DNA of 43,095 nt. Source: Planctomycetota bacterium (lineage in GTDB: Bacteria; Planctomycetota; UBA11346). The position numbers and the translations under genes were made by a program. Under the pieces are notes generated by a model that made no database searches, was not told the origin of the DNA, and saw only the letters and a list, made by a program, of their open reading frames with translations. Location of the stretch: the NCBI GenBank assembly GCA_025055595.1, contig JANWWU010000045.1, positions 1 to 43,095 of the forward strand. The letters run 5' to 3'. Each line of letters starts with the position of its first letter. The stretch's first letter is position 1. Positions 8,754-16,393 of this stretch are shown piece by piece.

Positions 8754-10583
8754 CTAGCCGCTGAAGGGCGTCTTCGGGCCTCCGGGCGGGGGCGCGCTGC
8801 GGCCCGGCGGCTTGCCTCCGGGCGGGGGCTGGCGGCGGGTCGTCGCCTGCGAGGCGGGGCGCGGCGCCGGAGGAGGAGCTGGCCGGCGCGCCGTCGGCGC
8901 ACTGCCCGGACGCGCGGGAGCCTTGCCCGAGGTCCGGGCCGCCGGCGCCGCGCTGCCGCCGCCGCTCGGCAGCAGCCAGCTCTTGATGAACAGGATCACC
9001 GGCACGAAGGCGAGCAGCGACCACAGCAGCAGGTGCCCGATGCCGTGCTTCAGCACGCCGTCGAAGCCCCGGCCGCGGCTGACCTTCCAGCCGTAGTTGC
9101 CGACGACCAGGCCCCAGGCGGGGGGCGTGAAGAAGCCGTCCCACTTCATCCACTGCTTGCCGGCTTCGAAGGCCGGCAGCGGGCCGCGCCCGGCCTGCAG
9201 GTGGAGGTACCAGTGCCGCGCGGGGAAGTCCTCGTTGTCGCCGGCCTGCTTGTACATCTCGATCGCTTCGGCCAGCAGCTCGGCGGCGCGCTCGCCCTCG
9301 GCCTGGGCCGAGAGCTCGCGCGTGCAGTGCGCGAGGTAGCGGACGACATTGTTCCACTGCGTGCGGTCCTTGAGCGGCGAATCTTCGGCCTGGCTGCGCT
9401 GCAGCAGCTGCTCGAACATCGCCCGCGCCGCCGCCCAGTTGCCCTGGTTGAACGCGGTCAGCGCGATCGTCAGCCGCTCCTGGTCGCTCTCGGCCTTGAC
9501 CTGGGCGAGGACCCGCGCCGCGGCATCGGGCTGGCCGCTGCGCGACAGGGCGAGCGCGAGGTTGAAGGGCAGCGCGCGGTCCGTCGCCCCGGCCTGCAGG
9601 GCCTGCTCGAGCAGCGGCGCGGCTTCCTGCCAGCGCTCGAGGCGCAGCAGGGCATCGCCCTTCCACAGGATGCCGTCGCGGTGATTGGGCGCGAGCGCCA
9701 GGCCCTCGTCGAGCGCCGCGATCGCATCGCGCAGCGCCGTGCCGGCCCGCTCGCTCTCGCCGGCCGCAAGCAGGCGCTTGCCGCGCTCGAGCCGGGCGCG
9801 GCCGAGGGCGAGGCGGCTGTCGGCGTCGTGGCGATCGAGGCGCTGCGCGGCGAGGAAAGCCTCCTCGGCCTGGGCGAGCAAGCGCTCGCTCTCCGCGGCA
9901 TCGCCCGCCTGCAGCGCGAGCATCGTGCGCACGCGCCCCAGTTCATAGAGCGCATCGCGATACTGCGGATCGGCGGCGACGGCGCGCTCGAGCGCCTGGC
10001 GCGCCGCCGCCAGATCGCGCTTGAGCAGGGCCTGCTTGGCGGCGATGAAGTCGAGCATCGGCATCGGCGCCTGGCCGGCGCGCCGCCGAGCCGCCGCCAG
10101 GTAGTTCTGCAGGCGCTGCTCCTGCTGCGCGGCGAGCGCGAGGACGGCGGCCTGGGCGGCGACCGCGCCGCCGGGATCGGCCTGATCGCCGAACTGGTCG
10201 GCGAGCTGGAAGGCGTGCTCGAAGCGCTGGCGATCGCCCTGCGCAGCGAGGTTGCCGAGCGCCTGCATACCGATGACCGCGGCGGCGGCGTCCTGGCGAT
10301 CGAGCGCCAAGGCCGTCCGCGCCGCCTTCCAGGCCCCGCCGGCGTCGCCGGCGCGCAGCCGCGCCAGGGCCAGTGCGCGGTGCCCGTCGGGCCAGCGCGG
10401 GTACTGCTGCGTGATCCGGTCGAGCAGCGGCACGGCGTCCCGGCCCCCGCCCTCCAGAGCCTGGGCGACGGGCTCCCACTCGGCAGCGGTCGGCGCCTCG
10501 CCGCCCCGGCACAGGGCGAGCGCAGCGAGCAGGCAGCACAGCGCGGCGCACGCGCGCCGCAGCGGATCAATCGGCGTAGCCAT
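8754..10583 (-). CDS. TPR-repeat protein with signal peptide and C-terminal membrane helix
   Basis: From the ATG at 10583 the product has 609 residues. It opens with a signal sequence (ACAALCCLLAALALCRGGEAP) and is followed by about 450 residues of alpha-helical TPR-like repeats, with units such as ALYELGRVRTMLALQAGD and LPFNLALALSRSGQPDAAARVLAQ. Near residue 510 comes one strong membrane helix (HLLLWSLLAFVPVILFIKSWLL), then a 70-residue Pro/Arg/Ala/Gly-rich basic tail. The TPR part should therefore sit in the periplasm, with the basic tail in the cytoplasm. The motif SRGRGFDGVLKHG before the helix is not one I recognise. The gene overlaps the upstream lipoprotein gene by 17 bases and is followed closely by ispD. 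An alternative ATG at 10613 would add ten residues without improving the signal peptide. The function is unknown; a protein-protein scaffold in the envelope is likely. Confidence 0.8.
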   Translation of the reverse strand: MATPIDPLRRACAALCCLLAALALCRGGEAPTAAEWEPVAQALEGGGRDAVPLLDRITQQYPRWPDGHRALALARLRAGDAGGAWKAARTALALDRQDAAAAVIGMQALGNLAAQGDRQRFEHAFQLADQFGDQADPGGAVAAQAAVLALAAQQEQRLQNYLAAARRRAGQAPMPMLDFIAAKQALLKRDLAAARQALERAVAADPQYRDALYELGRVRTMLALQAGDAAESERLLAQAEEAFLAAQRLDRHDADSRLALGRARLERGKRLLAAGESERAGTALRDAIAALDEGLALAPNHRDGILWKGDALLRLERWQEAAPLLEQALQAGATDRALPFNLALALSRSGQPDAAARVLAQVKAESDQERLTIALTAFNQGNWAAARAMFEQLLQRSQAEDSPLKDRTQWNNVVRYLAHCTRELSAQAEGERAAELLAEAIEMYKQAGDNEDFPARHWYLHLQAGRGPLPAFEAGKQWMKWDGFFTPPAWGLVVGNYGWKVSRGRGFDGVLKHGIGHLLLWSLLAFVPVILFIKSWLLPSGGGSAAPAARTSGKAPARPGSAPTARRPAPPPAPRPASQATTRRQPPPGGKPPGRSAPPPGGPKTPFSG

Positions 10584-10971
10584 GGGCACGAGCTTCCGCG
10601 GTGATCTCGGCATGGGAACGGGGAACCAGCGGCTGCGGCGAGAGGCGATGGACGCACTCGACCTCGACCTCGCCGGGCCACAGATCGACGAAGAAATCGG
10701 CCGGGAAGCGCTGCCACCACGGCAGGGGGCTGCGGACGATGGCCTGGGCGAAGCCCAGGCGCCCGGCCTCGTCGCGCACCGCCCAGCTGACGGGCACCTC
10801 GTGCGGCAAGGGGCTGCGGCGCGTCAGCTGCGGCGCCCCGGCCTGCACCTGCGTCCCGACCGCCGCCTGTCCGCCGCGCGGGGCCTCGTCCGCCGGCTCC
10901 ACCCGCACCGTGTGGGTCAGGCAGCCGCCGTTGCACAGCAGTGCCGACAGCAGGGCGAGGCGCACGCGCAT
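10567..10971 (-). CDS. Small exported protein, probable lipoprotein, unknown function
   Basis: The product has 134 residues. MRVRLALLSALLCNGGC is a short basic-hydrophobic leader ending in a cysteine, suggesting a lipoprotein, although NGGC is a weak lipobox. The mature part is compact and beta-like, with EVPVSWAVRDEAGRLGFAQAIV, PLPWWQRFPADFFVDLWPGEVEVECVHRLSPQPLV. I recognise no family. The start at 10971 is used because the leader begins there; the longer frame adds only an arginine-rich stretch. The gene overlaps the start of the TPR membrane protein gene by 17 bases, which suggests a shared operon and possibly a shared envelope complex. Confidence 0.7.
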   Translation of the reverse strand: MRVRLALLSALLCNGGCLTHTVRVEPADEAPRGGQAAVGTQVQAGAPQLTRRSPLPHEVPVSWAVRDEAGRLGFAQAIVRSPLPWWQRFPADFFVDLWPGEVEVECVHRLSPQPLVPRSHAEITAEARAHGYAD

Positions 10972-11002
10972 CCCGCGCTTATAGGCGCTCGGCCCGCTGC
11001 GG

Positions 11003-11023
11003 AAGACGCCGTCGCGGCGTCTT
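11003..11023. promoter_or_regulatory. Perfect 8-base dyad between divergent genes, candidate operator or hairpin
   Basis: AAGACGCC (11003-11010) and GGCGTCTT (11016-11023) are perfect inverted copies separated by GTCGC. The dyad lies in the 86-base gap between the lipoprotein operon (leftward) and mutY (rightward). The position and symmetry fit an operator for one or both promoters, but the same sequence can also form an RNA hairpin. No matching copy was noticed elsewhere in the window. Confidence 0.35.
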
Positions 11024-11057
11024 GGCCCGCGCGTGGCAAGCACAGGCTCGGCGCGGC

Positions 11058-12146
11058 ATGGACGAGGCGCAAGCGCTGCTGCTGGCCTGGTATGCGGAGC
11101 ACGCCCGCCCCCTGCCGTGGCGCGGCACTCGCGACCCCTACCGCATCCTGGTCAGCGAGGTGATGCTGCAGCAGACCCAGGCGGCGCGCGTCGCCGACCG
11201 TTACCTGCGCTTCCTCGCCGTCTTCCCCGATGCCGCGGCGCTGGCCGAGGCCGACGACGAGCGCCTGCATCGCGCCTGGAAGGGACTCGGCTATCCGAGC
11301 CGCGCCGAGCGGCTGCGCGCCGCCTGCCGCGCGGTGCTGGCGGCCGGCGGCTGGCCGACGAGCGTCGAGGGCCTGCAGGCCCTGCCCGGGGTCGGGCCCT
11401 ACACGGCGCGCGCGCTCGCCGCCTTCGCCTTCGCGCAGCCCGTCGCCGTGCTCGACACCAACGCCGCGCGCGTGCTGTGCCGCCGCGACGGGCTCGATCC
11501 TCGCCTGCCGCGCGCGCAGCTGCAGGAGCGCGCCGAGCGCGCGCTCTACCGCGCCGATCCGATCGCCTGGAACAACGCGGTGATGGAGCTCGGCGCGCTG
11601 GTCTGCACGGCGCAGGCGGCGCGCTGCGCGCTCTGTCCCTGGCGACTGCACTGCCGCAGCCGCGGCGATGACCGGCGCCTGGCGATCACCCGCAGCCCGC
11701 TGCGCGCCGCCAGCCCGCGCCACGAGTACGGTGCGCCGCGCGCGCCGCGCGGCGCGGGCCGCCTCGTTTGGGCGCTGGTGCACGACGGCGGCCGCTACCT
11801 GGCCTGGAGCGCGGCGGACGGCTGGGTCCTGCCCGGCATCGGGGTGCGCCGGGCCAGCGACGAGCGGCCCGCGCTCGCCGCGCTGCTTGCTGCCCTCGGC
11901 GGCGAGGTCCTGGCGGCGCGCTTCCTCCACGGCTGGTACGAGCCCGCCGCGGGGCCGCCGCTGCGCCACAGCTGCTACCGCGTGCGGCTCTTCGCCCCGC
12001 CAGCCGGCAGCGCGCTGCGCTGGTGGCGACCGGCCGAACTGCTGGCCCTGCCCTGGCCGCCAGCGCTGCTGCCGCTCGCCGAACGCCTGCGCCGTTACCA
12101 TCGCCGGGAAGCCCGCCTTCCGCCCCCTGCGGCCGCGCTATCGTGA
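11058..12146 (+). CDS. mutY: A/G-specific adenine DNA glycosylase
   Basis: MutY removes adenine mispaired with 8-oxoguanine, the last guard against G-to-T change from oxidised guanine. The 362-residue product has the catalytic glutamate in SEVMLQQTQ (E34), the helix-hairpin-helix LQALPGVGPYTARAL, the catalytic aspartate in VLDTNAARVL (D133) and the four iron-sulfur cysteines C183, C190, C193 and C199 in the C-x6-C-x2-C-x5-C pattern. The C-terminal part from about residue 235 (WALVHDGGRYLAW, GWVLPGIGV, HSCYRVRLF) resembles the NUDIX-like 8-oxoG recognition domain. The ATG at 11058 begins immediately before the conserved N-terminal helix (LAWYAEHARPLPWR). The gene is followed after five bases by the hemerythrin gene, so the two are probably co-transcribed. 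Confidence 0.95.
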   Translation: MDEAQALLLAWYAEHARPLPWRGTRDPYRILVSEVMLQQTQAARVADRYLRFLAVFPDAAALAEADDERLHRAWKGLGYPSRAERLRAACRAVLAAGGWPTSVEGLQALPGVGPYTARALAAFAFAQPVAVLDTNAARVLCRRDGLDPRLPRAQLQERAERALYRADPIAWNNAVMELGALVCTAQAARCALCPWRLHCRSRGDDRRLAITRSPLRAASPRHEYGAPRAPRGAGRLVWALVHDGGRYLAWSAADGWVLPGIGVRRASDERPALAALLAALGGEVLAARFLHGWYEPAAGPPLRHSCYRVRLFAPPAGSALRWWRPAELLALPWPPALLPLAERLRRYHRREARLPPPAAALS

Positions 12147-12151
12147 GACCG

Positions 12152-12601
12152 ATGCGCCGGCACCTGCCCCGCCTCGGACACCCGCTGTTCGATCGCCAGC
12201 ACGCGCGCCTCGCCGACGACACGCGCGCGCTGATCGCCGCCCTGCGCCGCGGGGCCGCCGGGCGCTGCCTGCTGTCGCGGCTGATCCGCGACAGCCGCCG
12301 GCACTTCGCCAGCGAGGAGCGCCTGATGCGCCAGCTCGCCGAGCGTTACCCGGAGGCCGAGGGACACCGCGCCCTGCATCGCGGTCTGCTCGAGGACATG
12401 CTGCGTCTGCGCGCGACGCTCGCCGGCGGCGGCTGCCTGCATCATCGCCACGGGCAGCTGCTCCTCGAGGCCCTGGCCCATCACGCCGACGCCGCCGACC
12501 GCAACCTGGTCGCGGCCTGGCGCCGCACGCAGCTGCCCGCCCCACGGCGAGCGACCCATGGCCTGGCCGAGCGGCATCGCCGTCCTCGTCCCGGTCTTTG
12601 A
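12152..12601 (+). CDS. Bacteriohemerythrin, single-domain di-iron oxygen-binding protein
   Basis: The 149-residue product carries the full set of seven di-iron ligands: H17 in FDRQH, H51 and E55 in HFASEE, H72 and H76 in HRALH, and H110 with D115 in the last helix. The spacing matches known bacteriohemerythrins, which bind O2 reversibly and serve in oxygen sensing, delivery or protection. There is no signal peptide or additional domain, so it is likely a free cytoplasmic protein. It sits between mutY and a small glycosyltransferase, and its last 44 bases overlap the latter's start. Placement after mutY suggests a shared response to oxygen or oxidative stress, but this is inferred from proximity only. 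The last 20 residues, coded within the overlap, are poorly conserved in character. Confidence 0.88.
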   Translation: MRRHLPRLGHPLFDRQHARLADDTRALIAALRRGAAGRCLLSRLIRDSRRHFASEERLMRQLAERYPEAEGHRALHRGLLEDMLRLRATLAGGGCLHHRHGQLLLEALAHHADAADRNLVAAWRRTQLPAPRRATHGLAERHRRPRPGL

Positions 12602-13241
12602 CCATGCGCAGACGGTCGGCGCGGTCGTCGCCGGCTGCCGGGCCGGTGGCGCGCCGCTGATCGTCGTCGTCGACGACGGCTCGCGCGACGGCAGCGGGGC
12701 CGCGGCTGGCGGCGATGTCCTGCTGCGCCTGCCGCGCAACCGCGGCAAGGGCGCGGCCCTGCGCCTCGGCCTGCGCTACCTGGCGGCACGCGGCTGGCGC
12801 CAGGCGCTGAGCATCGATGCCGATCTCCAGCATCCGCCGGCCGAGGCCCTGCGCCTCGCCGAGGCGGCAGCCGCCGACCCGGCGGCGTTGTGGATCGGGG
12901 TCCGCGACCTGCGCCGCGCGCCGCTGGCCAGCCGCTGCGGGCGCTGGGCGAGCGGCGCCGCCTGCTTCCTGCTCAGCGGCCGCTGGCCGGCCGACGCGCA
13001 GAGCGGGCTGCGCGTGTGGCCGCTGCCGGCGGCGCTGCAGTGGGGAGCGCGCGCCGCGCGCTACGCCTTCGAGCCGGAGGCCGTGGCGCGCGCCTGCCGC
13101 TGCCGGGTCGCACTGCGCGAGCTGGCGGTGCGCGTCTGCTATCCCCCGCGGCGGATCTCGCACTTCGCGCCGATCGCCGACAGCTGGCGCACCGCGCTGG
13201 CGCTGCTGCGCCTGCTCGCCGAGCCGCCGCTCAGCCGGTGA
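12558..13241 (+). CDS. Family 2 glycosyltransferase, small soluble type
   Basis: The product of 227 residues is a GT-A fold family 2 glycosyltransferase. IAVLVPVFDHAQTVGAVV and LIVVVDDGSRDGSG form the nucleotide-binding start, RNRGKGAALRLGLRYL is the typical NxGKGxA loop seen in dolichyl-phosphate mannose synthase-like enzymes, and SIDADLQHPP gives the DxD metal motif. No membrane helix is evident, so it is a cytoplasmic or peripheral enzyme. The donor and acceptor cannot be named; polyprenyl-phosphate or lipid-linked sugar transfer is typical of this subgroup. The ATG at 12558 lies inside the hemerythrin gene, indicating translational coupling. Its 3' end overlaps trpC on the opposite strand by 11 bases. 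Confidence 0.85.
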   Translation: MAWPSGIAVLVPVFDHAQTVGAVVAGCRAGGAPLIVVVDDGSRDGSGAAAGGDVLLRLPRNRGKGAALRLGLRYLAARGWRQALSIDADLQHPPAEALRLAEAAAADPAALWIGVRDLRRAPLASRCGRWASGAACFLLSGRWPADAQSGLRVWPLPAALQWGARAARYAFEPEAVARACRCRVALRELAVRVCYPPRRISHFAPIADSWRTALALLRLLAEPPLSR

Positions 13242-14031
13242 GCCCGCTCGCGACGGTGCCGCGCAGGCGATGGATGGCGGCCGCGGGGTCGCGCTCGCGC
13301 ATCAGCGCCTCGCCGACCAGGACGGCATCGATGCCCGCCTCCTCGAGGCGGCGGCAGGTCGCGCGGTCGTGGATCCCGCTCTCGCTGACGACGACGCGCC
13401 GGCCGTCGACCAGGCCCGGCGCGAGCTCGAGCGTGCGCTGGACATCGACCGAGAAGTCGCGCAGGTCGCGGTTGTTGACGCCGACCGGGTCGGCGCCGAC
13501 GGCAAGCGCGGTCGCCGCCTCGTCGGCGTCGTGGACCTCGACGAGGACGGCCAGGCCGAGGTCGCGGGCGAAGCCCTGGAGGTCCGCCAGCTGCTGGCGC
13601 TCGAGGCAGGCGGCGATCAGCAGCACGGCGTCGGCGCCGGCGACGCGCGCCTCGGCGATCTGCCGCTCGTCGATCAGGAAGTCCTTGCGCAGCAGCGGCA
13701 GTTGGACGACGGCGCGCACCGCTTGAAGGTGCGCGAGCGAACCGCGGAAGAAGCGCTGATCGGTCAGCACCGAGATCGCGCTGGCGCCGCCGTGGACATA
13801 GAACAGCGCCGTGCGCGCGGGGTCGTAGTCGGCGACCAGCAGCCCGGCGCTGGGGCTGGCCTGCTTGCACTCGGCGACGACGCGGATCGGCCCCTGGCGC
13901 GAGCGGGCGAGCGCGGCGCGGAAGTCGCGGCAGGGCGGCAGGTCGGCAAGCAGGCGACGATCGACCGGCGGCAGGCGCGGCAGCTCCTCGCGCCGCTTCC
14001 AGGCGAGGATCTCGTCGAGGATGGTGGCCAC
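13231..14031 (-). CDS. trpC: Indole-3-glycerol phosphate synthase
   Basis: TrpC closes the indole ring of tryptophan from carboxyphenylaminodeoxyribulose phosphate. The 266-residue TIM barrel keeps the active-site residues in their usual motifs: VVAECKQASPSAG (Glu and Lys; most homologues read AEIKRASPS), LRKDFLID (Lys), VLVEVHD (Glu), GVNNRDL (Asn), VSESGI (Glu, Ser) and the phosphate loop VLVGEALM. It is not fused to trpF and no other trp genes are adjacent, so the tryptophan pathway genes appear to be dispersed. It is transcribed alone, away from the TonB-dependent receptor gene. Confidence 0.96.
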   Translation of the reverse strand: MATILDEILAWKRREELPRLPPVDRRLLADLPPCRDFRAALARSRQGPIRVVAECKQASPSAGLLVADYDPARTALFYVHGGASAISVLTDQRFFRGSLAHLQAVRAVVQLPLLRKDFLIDERQIAEARVAGADAVLLIAACLERQQLADLQGFARDLGLAVLVEVHDADEAATALAVGADPVGVNNRDLRDFSVDVQRTLELAPGLVDGRRVVVSESGIHDRATCRRLEEAGIDAVLVGEALMRERDPAAAIHRLRGTVASGLTG

Positions 14032-14052
14032 GAGCGCATCTTCCCGTGCTGC

Positions 14053-14062
14053 GCGTTAACGC
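14053..14062. promoter_or_regulatory. 10-base palindrome between trpC and the receptor gene
   Basis: GCGTTAACGC is a perfect palindrome in the 76-base gap between the divergent trpC and TonB-dependent receptor genes. It is one of the few AT-containing symmetric sites in this GC-rich DNA. It could be an operator, but its length alone is not strong evidence. Confidence 0.25.
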
Positions 14063-14107
14063 AATCTACGCCGTTGAGCGGGCACGCGCACGCCCCATCA
14101 TCAGCGC

Positions 14108-16279
14108 ATGCCACGGGAGGCGCTCCCTGTCCTGCTGGCGAGCGGCCTGCTCGCTTCCCTGGCGGCCGGCGAGCCGCTGGTCGTCTCCGCGCTCGGCGCG
14201 GGCGATGTCGAGCTGCTCGACGCTCGCGCCTGGGTCGAGAGCGTGACCCGCCGTCGCCAGGATGTCGCCACCGCCCCGGCCCCGGTCGATGTCATCCTGA
14301 TCGAGGACCTGCTGCTGTCGCCCGCGAGCACGGTCGCCGACTTCCTGCGCTATGTGCCGGGGGTCGATGTCTACCAGCTGCGCCACGGGCAGCACGAGGT
14401 CGGGCTGCGCGGCTACAATGGCCCCTTCAACTCGCGTCTGCTCGTTCTGATCGACGACCAGCAGTTCTGGCTGCCGGAATTCGCCGGGCCGATCTGGTCG
14501 GGGACCCTGTTCCTCAGCGACCTCGCGCGCATCGAGGTCGCCAAGGGCCCGGGCTCCGTGACCTACGGCGCCAACGCCTTCGGCGGCGTGATCGCGCTCT
14601 CCAGCCGCCCGGTGCCCGATGCGCCGCGCTTCATCGCGGTCGGCCGCGCCGGGAACCCCGAGGCTTACGAGGCCGATGCGACGCTCTCCGGCCCGCTCGT
14701 CGGCCGCTGGTATGGCAAGCTGAGCGCCGGCTACCTGCGGCTGGCCGACCTGCCCGGCGTCGAGTCCGGACTGCCCTATCAGCCGAGTCCGCGCAACGAC
14801 GAGAACACCCACTGGGACACGATCGCCTGGCGCGCGCGCGCCTTGCTCGGCTACAACCTCGGCGGCGGCTGGACGACGGAGCTGATGGCGCGCAGCGTCC
14901 ACCGCGACCCCTGGGAGGTCGTCGACGGCGCCGCGCAGGGCGCCACCAACGTCGTCAACGACGACGACCTGATGGCCTGGGAGCTGCGCGGTCCCTGGGT
15001 GCACGCCGTCCTCACCCAGCGCCGTTCGCTCGCCGACTATCGCAACCTGCGCGCGGCCTACGACCCGGCCAGCGACTACGCCTACCTGCAGTTCGGCTTC
15101 CGCGACTACGAGCGCGGCGCGCGCGTGCAGTTCGACATCGAAGCCGGGGCGCATCGCCTCGGCATCGGTGTCGAGGTCCTGCACTGGCGCTCGACCTCCA
15201 ACCTCTGGCGCTACGGCGCGCCCTACCACGACCGCAGCCAGTGGCGCACGGTCAGCCGCACCTACGGCGGGGTCTTCGCCGAGGACCAGTGGAGCCTGGC
15301 CGATGACCTGATGCTGACGATCGGAGCGCGCGCCGACCGCGACACCCGCACCGGCAACCAGGCCAGCCCGCGCCTGGCGATCAACTGGATGCCGCGCCAC
15401 GATCAGTACGCGCTGCTCTCCTACGCGCGCGGCTACCGCCTGCCGAGCCCGCTCGAGAGCTACGAGGAGGACTTCTTCCTCAAGCCGAGCGACGACCTCG
15501 ATGCCGAGACGATCCACGCCGTCGAGGCGCAGTGGCGGCTGCGCCAGGGCCGGGACCTCGAGGCCAGCGTCGGCGCCTTCTGGAACCGCGCCAACATGAC
15601 GATCTGGCGCGTGCCTCTGCCGGGCAACGAGCAGCTCGCCAACTTCCTGGCCTGGGTCAACCGCGGGATGCCGGCGAATGTCGGACCGGGGCCCTTTTAC
15701 CAGTTCACCAACCTCGACAACCCCTACACGGTCTACGGCGCGGAGGCCGGCGCGCGCGTCCGCGTGCTCGACGAGCTCGCGCTCTGGGCGAACGCGACCT
15801 GGCAGCGCGGGCGCTGGCGCGAGGCGCTGCGCTTCGCGAGCCCCGGCTTCGACGCCGGGCCGCCGCTCGGCGTCATCTGCCGCTACGACTACACCGTGCC
15901 GCGCGATGCCAACGCCCCGCCGGAGTGGAAGGCCAATGCCGGCGCGGAGTGGCAACATGAAGACGGCTGGTTCGCGGTGCTCGCCGGCCGCTTCGTCTCC
16001 GGCCGCTTCGTCTACGATTACGGCCACACCCGCCTGGTCCGCGACCCGATGATCGGGCTGCAAGAGCTCGAGCCGTATATCGCCGCCGACCTCGCGCTCG
16101 GCTACCGCTTCGGCCGCAACCAGGCGCGCTTCGTCCGTCTCTCGGTGCTCGATCTCTTCGACAGCTCGCACCAGGAGTACCACCGCCCGCAACCCGAGAG
16201 CCTGCGGATCTCCGGCGAAACGCAGTATGTCTCCGACATCGGCCGGCAGATCACCCTCGCCGCCGGCTGGGAGTGGTGA
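14108..16279 (+). CDS. TonB-dependent outer-membrane receptor
   Basis: The 723-residue product starts with a signal peptide (PVLLASGLLASLAAGEP). A plug domain follows at about residues 55-165, with DVILIEDLL, ADFLRYVPGVDVYQLRHGQHEVGLRG, RLLVLIDDQQFW and the plug-ending IEVAKGPGSVTYGANAFGGVIAL. The rest is a beta-barrel rich in aromatic and charged strands, ending in aromatic GWEW, as expected for BAM-inserted outer-membrane proteins. It would carry a scarce ligand (metal chelate, cobalamin or glycan) across the outer membrane using TonB energy; the ligand cannot be read from the sequence. No clear Ton box was picked out after the signal peptide. It stands alone, and the flagellar operon with its own promoter follows. 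Confidence 0.92.
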   Translation: MPREALPVLLASGLLASLAAGEPLVVSALGAGDVELLDARAWVESVTRRRQDVATAPAPVDVILIEDLLLSPASTVADFLRYVPGVDVYQLRHGQHEVGLRGYNGPFNSRLLVLIDDQQFWLPEFAGPIWSGTLFLSDLARIEVAKGPGSVTYGANAFGGVIALSSRPVPDAPRFIAVGRAGNPEAYEADATLSGPLVGRWYGKLSAGYLRLADLPGVESGLPYQPSPRNDENTHWDTIAWRARALLGYNLGGGWTTELMARSVHRDPWEVVDGAAQGATNVVNDDDLMAWELRGPWVHAVLTQRRSLADYRNLRAAYDPASDYAYLQFGFRDYERGARVQFDIEAGAHRLGIGVEVLHWRSTSNLWRYGAPYHDRSQWRTVSRTYGGVFAEDQWSLADDLMLTIGARADRDTRTGNQASPRLAINWMPRHDQYALLSYARGYRLPSPLESYEEDFFLKPSDDLDAETIHAVEAQWRLRQGRDLEASVGAFWNRANMTIWRVPLPGNEQLANFLAWVNRGMPANVGPGPFYQFTNLDNPYTVYGAEAGARVRVLDELALWANATWQRGRWREALRFASPGFDAGPPLGVICRYDYTVPRDANAPPEWKANAGAEWQHEDGWFAVLAGRFVSGRFVYDYGHTRLVRDPMIGLQELEPYIAADLALGYRFGRNQARFVRLSVLDLFDSSHQEYHRPQPESLRISGETQYVSDIGRQITLAAGWEW

Positions 16280-16293
16280 GCGCGCGGCCGCTT

Positions 16294-16308
16294 TGGCACG
16301 GCTGATGC
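16294..16308 (+). promoter_or_regulatory. Sigma-54 type promoter upstream of flhA
   Basis: TGGCACGGCTGATGC contains the -24 element TGGCAC and a -12 element ATGC, with the invariant GG (16295-16296) and GC (16307-16308) exactly ten bases apart, as sigma-54 requires. Transcription would start near 16320, leaving a leader of about 75 bases before the flhA ATG at 16394. Sigma-54 control of flagellar export genes is common in polar flagellates. It predicts that rpoN and an enhancer-binding activator are encoded elsewhere in the genome. Confidence 0.6.
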
Positions 16309-16393
16309 CGAGTTCGCAGTGCTCGCGGATCCGCGCCGCGCGCCTGTTGCAGAAGCCGACAGCGCCGCTGCGCGACGCGACGACGGAGGAGCG

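Noticed and set aside
8059-9666. Apparent 535-residue fusion with IspD at the C-terminus
   Set aside because: The N-terminal part is the out-of-frame reading of the TPR gene; IspD has its own ATG at 8751, two bases after the TPR stop.
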